From: Sipunculus nudus
Taxonomy: Eukaryota > Annelida > Sipuncula > Golfingiida > Sipunculidae
Direction: 5' to 3'
Length of the DNA: 64,000 bases
NCBI GenBank assembly: GCA_026874595.1
Contig: CM049308.1
Coordinates: 94,233,624-94,297,623 of the forward strand
Shown here: one piece after another, positions 60,149 through 64,000 of the stretch
Numbering within the stretch: the stretch's first letter is position 1
How the letters are laid out: every line of letters starts with the position of its first letter
Notes under the pieces: model-generated
Seen by the model: the letters and a program-made list of their open reading frames with translations, nothing else
Database searches by the model: none
Told to the model about the DNA's origin: nothing
Position numbers and translations under genes: made by a program

Positions 60149-60163
60149 CTCCCCCTGGTGGTC
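60149..60163 (-). promoter_or_regulatory. CTCF-like binding site
   Basis: The minus strand reads GACCACCAGGGGGAGCG. CCACCAGGGGGAGC fits the CTCF core (CCASYAGRKGGCRS) in nearly all positions. CTCF is conserved in bilaterians, so an insulator or loop anchor is plausible. The surrounding 60060-60230 is GC-richer than average. Confidence 0.55.
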
Positions 60164-60742
60164 AGATATCCAACACAAACAGGTATAATCAGGAATGGTG
60201 ATAAAAGAGGTCACATCAGTGCAATCTGATACCTAAACAGGGGCGGGATGAACCGATATATTCATACATACATACATACACACAAATATATATTATACAT
60301 ACATGCAGACCAGACAGGGACTGGGAGAGCGCGCATATGCTGTTTCCATTAACAGAACGAATCACAACTTACGAACATTAACACTTAATCTTCCCTTTAA
60401 CTTTTTTTGTTACTTCATTTCATTATCCCTTTTTGATGTAACCTTCATCTACGACACACTTTCTAACTAAACATGTCTGTTATTACCGAGTACACACCAG
60501 CAATACAGGGCGGTACAGGTAACAGGTCCTACAAACGTGGCAGAAATATCAACGCTATGGGGGTCGGTACGAAGTGGTGCGTATTGTGGTCAATATGAAC
60601 TAACTTAACAGCACATCTGTTGTTTATCAGGTCGAGCACAAGTTACAAACTGTACAGCACAAAAATTAATATATGTTATAGCCAAATTGTAGGGAAGCAG
60701 TTATTGAACCAAGGGTTTAGTATATGTCCATATACTATATTT

Positions 60743-60781
60743 ATATATTATTATTATTATTATTATATTATTATTATTATT
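60743..60781. repeat. (ATT)n microsatellite
   Basis: About 38 bp of TTA triplets with one ATATTA break. Confidence 0.93.
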
Positions 60782-60951
60782 GGTATAGCCATGATAGTCT
60801 AAAGTTGATTTTAGGTAAATTAAGAGTGACACCTTTAAGACTGACTAACTTATTTATTTTTATTTATTTGCACACATTTGCTAACTCAGTAAATTAGTTA
60901 GTCTATATCTAAAAGGCGCCAGTCTTCAGCCACTTACACATCCACAATATA

Positions 60952-61006
<55 letters not shown>
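60952..61006. repeat. (TA)n microsatellite
   Basis: About 55 bp of uninterrupted TA. Confidence 0.97.
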
Positions 61007-61007
<1 letters not shown>

Positions 61008-61249
61008 GTATGTGTTAATTACAATAATTAATACGTTGATTTGTTTTATCTCCGAGTAGAGCGCATTTTGAGAAGAATTCTTGTTTATTGGTTTTGAGTA
61101 CAGTCTGGGCGTTTAAAGCCAGGTCCTGATTAGGATCTGCCGGTGTCTGGTTCTGTCGGTCCCTCTGTATTTTTCTTATGAATGACTGGTGTAAGGGTTT
61201 CTCTTATCGTTATGTTCCTTTTTATGTAAATAGTTACTTAGAATCTGCT

Positions 61250-62060
61250 GACGTGTGTCAACCAGAACTCCATGACATTCACTCACGTCACTCAAGCCCA
61301 CGCCCACACACCTTTTGTGGGCAAGAGGAGGCGGTGTCAAATTCTCCAAACTGACACCCTCCTCCGTCAGAGCAGCTCACTGCGCATGTCCAAGGTATGT
61401 GGGCACTGGACCATAAGCCAATGACGGACTGACGTGGCCGTTGGTTTAATTTACATATGTGTCAATCAACGTGGATGACACTAGGTGAGTTGCAGGTTGA
61501 GTTGGACTGCTCATGTGCTCGCCAGACCTGAGCCTGATGTGCCAATCGGGTTGGATATGTTTACAAGATGCGGCCCTGCCCGGCACCTGTACTGTGTATA
61601 ATACGGTGAGCAAAAAGGCAAGTTACGACTGAATGGGAAACCTCAGAGCACACGAGGAGGATACTAGAGGCTGAACCAGATCACAGGAACATCTTCAAAT
61701 CGTCTGTGACGACTCGAGCACGAGAGATTCTCGACGGTTTTATAATTGATTAGCTGAGCTGTGTTGTTATTATCAAGTGATAATGATTGGATGATTTACA
61801 CCTGCTGATACCTGAGATACACGGATATACACTACACTGCCGGGTGTATTTGTGTGTGTAAATGTGGTTGTGGCCAGCATGCCGTGAGAAGGAACAGAGC
61901 CAGTGTTTTCTTGGGAGCCATTGATAGGAAGTAAAACAAACAGGCGCGGGAGACGCACCCCAGATAGACGACCGCTAACCCAGGAGCCCGACCCCCGGAG
62001 CTTCATGACACCCTGTACTGGACACCCACGGGCATGCCGGCTAACCTCTAAATCCACGGG
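61250..62060 (+). promoter_or_regulatory. GC-richer island with CCAAT/CRE-like sites and several splice donors; candidate promoter and 5' exons
   Basis: About 800 bp of balanced composition. AGCCAATGACGG (61417-61428) combines a CCAAT box with a CRE half-site; a further GCCAATCGGG lies near 61540 and GTATAATACGG near 61598. Strong plus-strand donors occur at AAG/GTATGT (61395), CTAG/GTGAGT (61495), ACG/GTGAGC (61606) and ACGG/GTATGT (62058). No plus-strand frame of length is present, so any exon would be untranslated. Minus-strand frames at 61773-62264 show no domain. A host gene may begin here and run off the right edge. Confidence 0.35.
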
Positions 62061-62810
62061 TATGTATATTTAACCATCTAGCCTCCAAGAATACCTTGTA
62101 ATTAGCGATCCCCTCCACAGGCGATGCTTTTGTTTCGTACAAAGGCCGAGTGGCACTTGACTACTATTTTCGACCATTTGGTTGGTACTTAGTGGGCTCG
62201 GCAGTAAGTAAGGAGACTGACAGCAAAATGCCACCTTAACTGATCCCGCCAGTGTATAACACACCGTTAATTGGGGCCTGGGTGTTACCGGGTGCGTTTA
62301 ATTTGCTGCCTAAACACATGCCTTGTCGCAAGTAACCGCGTCCGCTGGACAGCGAACCAGGTCCCCTGTCAGAACCAGCAATGTATGTTATATATTATTA
62401 GTTTAGTCATCTGAACAGTGACCAGGCCTTCTCTCCTTCTGGCTCATGAATTATGTTAAAAGTGCTGATTTTCGCGCCAAATATGTTTCGACGGATGCTT
62501 GTATAGATTGCCTATACCTTCCCTGTGACAGTTCATGTCATACAAGGGAACCAAGTCGTTTAATCAACAATAACCAAGCTAGGTCTACAGAATCCCTGAC
62601 TAATCATAAAATGACATGAACATGAAAACATGCGAAGACCGTCCTGACCGGTTGGGGCGTCTTTATTCAACTGCAGGCAAAGTATGTATACAGGTGTGCC
62701 AGGTGTAAATTCATCTATACTGCATGCTGTAATATATAAGTGCCTTATCAGCCAATGTTATTGCCACCATATATCAGTTTGTAACGGGTAGGTTAGTATT
62801 TCATACATGC

Positions 62811-62872
<62 letters not shown>

Positions 62873-63095
62873 TCTGATATCATTTATACTGTTGGCGAGC
62901 CCGAGGCTTCCGACTGTGGGACGATCGTCGCCATGATTGCATTATATTGTAGAGTAATAAACATGTACTGAACACTTTAGGACAAAGAACGTGACAGGGT
63001 GGTTTGAGGCCGGCGGTTTAATGTCGTGGAATGTCGCCATGTCCAGACGCTGACGCTGTCATAAACCGGGTCACGTCGCGTGGGGCCGCCGACCG
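62061..63095. other. mixed-composition noncoding DNA with a (TA)n tract
   Basis: 62100-62400 is GC-richer but without a usable frame. A (TA)n of about 60 bp is at 62812-62871. 62880-63095 is again GC-richer. Confidence 0.5.
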
Positions 63096-63118
63096 CCCCC
63101 TCCCCCCCCCCCCCCCCA
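63096..63118. repeat. poly-C tract
   Basis: C run of about 22 with one T. Confidence 0.93.
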
Positions 63119-63932
63119 CTCCGTAAGACCCTTAATATCCAATGGGGGGAATACACGTCCTTTCAAAGATATATAGCTGGAAGCAAAATGTGCAAAAGGA
63201 GGTAATGTAGTTATTAATATACTCGAATCCTTTTAATTCGTGATGTAATATACAAGTTTCGGATTAAATAAATATTTTCAATTTATGATAAGGATGACTT
63301 GGATGCTGTGACCACGTGTCTCTCCTTATCACAGAGGATCCAATCTGGTTCTGTTTGGTGACAGATGTCCGGGATATCATGACATCCACATTATAAGGCG
63401 TATATATACCATACAGTAAAGGTCACAGCTTCAGGATAGGGCCCATATGGTCATACATATCTAATATCCGTACAAAAATAAATACACGTTTCTCTGCGTG
63501 TCTGTGTCTGGGTCTACATATAAATCGATCAGATTGTAAGGTTTTCAAAAATCGCTCTGAAATCTGAATATTTATTTACATGTGAAATAGCATATATCGT
63601 TTATAATACTGCTTTAATACTATAATAAATACTATATCATACTGCTATTTAATATTATGATACTGATATTCTTAGCATCCTTGCGTCTGCTAATATGTTA
63701 TTATTCAGACTATGTGGCTTATTAAAGTTTTTTTTTAAATATGGAATTGTGCCTATGTTTATAAAGTAAATAAACAATTACTGCATATACACGGTTAGAA
63801 GTGCCGGCATGCAAGGTGCCAGAGTACTCGGCAAGACTTAAATTGATGTACTTTATTACAAGTACATTTACCTGATAAAAGCCTGTCAGATAGCAGTGTG
63901 ACACACAAATTCTGGCATTTCGACGTTTGTTG
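63119..63932. other. AT-rich noncoding DNA
   Basis: Nothing recognised. Confidence 0.5.
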
Positions 63933-63972
63933 CCCCCCCCCCTCCCCCCCCCCCCCCCCCCCCCCCCCCCCC
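63933..63972. repeat. poly-C tract, 40 nt
   Basis: 40 C with a single T. Such a long homopolymer close to the window end is prone to length error; poly-Gly frames over it are artefacts. Confidence 0.95.
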
Positions 63973-64000
63973 ATTTCCAATAAAAGAACGACAACGTGTG

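Noticed and set aside
63722-63994. Glycine-rich protein frame on the minus strand
   Set aside because: The glycines come from the 40-nt poly-C tract; no other support.

Overview
The window looks like AT-rich, repeat-dense nuclear DNA from a marine invertebrate, most likely a lophotrochozoan and perhaps a mollusc. This is inferred from its content: a BEL/Pao LTR retrotransposon, a Penelope-like element, a CR1/L2-type LINE, tRNA-headed SINEs, short interspersed repeats with CGACGGACGACGG tails, MITEs, and about twenty long (TA)n tracts. No bacterial-style operon, rRNA gene, functional tRNA gene or CRISPR array is visible. I see no complete host protein-coding gene. The only host-like coding signal is a two-exon candidate at 19399-19940. 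The only long real coding sequence belongs to the BEL/Pao element. Most other long open frames are artefacts of tandem repeats or (TA)n.

Layout. 1-12.7 kb: AT-rich intergenic or intronic DNA with a degenerate array built on GGTGGCGCCACC (1960-3345), an E-box cluster (3.8-4.06 kb), a GC-richer regulatory-looking island (7.0-7.5 kb) and a 67-bp triplicate (9918-10120). 12.7-22 kb: a 31-bp minisatellite, a SINE, a degenerate ~155-bp array, an inverted-repeat element (17.4-18.25 kb) and a 2.4-kb element with CACTGTAAATAAA ends that encloses the two-exon candidate. 22-34 kb: AT-rich DNA with two CpG-richer islands (22.5 and 27.5-27.96 kb), a 956-bp MITE, a second GGTGGCGCCACC array (31.1-32.0 kb) and a decayed Penelope-like linker plus GIY-YIG domain (33.7-34.1 kb). 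34.5-38 kb: a 1.5-kb CCCACATCAGGTAT minisatellite with (TA)n blocks inside it, then a dense (TA)n cluster.

38.1-56.8 kb is the centrepiece, a three-level nest. A minus-strand LINE fragment was split by a 17.9-kb BEL/Pao element (1,278-bp LTRs, 5-bp TTTGC duplication, apparently identical LTRs). Its gag is itself split by a 12,129-bp insertion with 34-bp terminal inverted repeats starting CCC(A/T)GATAGCA and a TA target duplication. That insertion has no transposase I can recognise. It carries 234-bp tandem repeats at one end, ~790-bp tandem repeats at the other, a SINE, other dispersed repeats and promoter-like islands. The retrotransposon's pol lacks a reverse transcriptase core and has lost the third catalytic residue of integrase, so a recent copy with near-identical LTRs was probably mobilised in trans.

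56.8-64 kb returns to AT-rich DNA with microsatellites, a CTCF-like site (60149-60163), a CRE plus E-box cluster (59.35 kb) and a GC-richer island with several good splice donors (61.25-62.06 kb) that may be a promoter and 5' exon of a host gene extending out of the window. All boundaries were set by eye. Superfamily assignments beyond BEL/Pao, Penelope and the LINE fragment are tentative.
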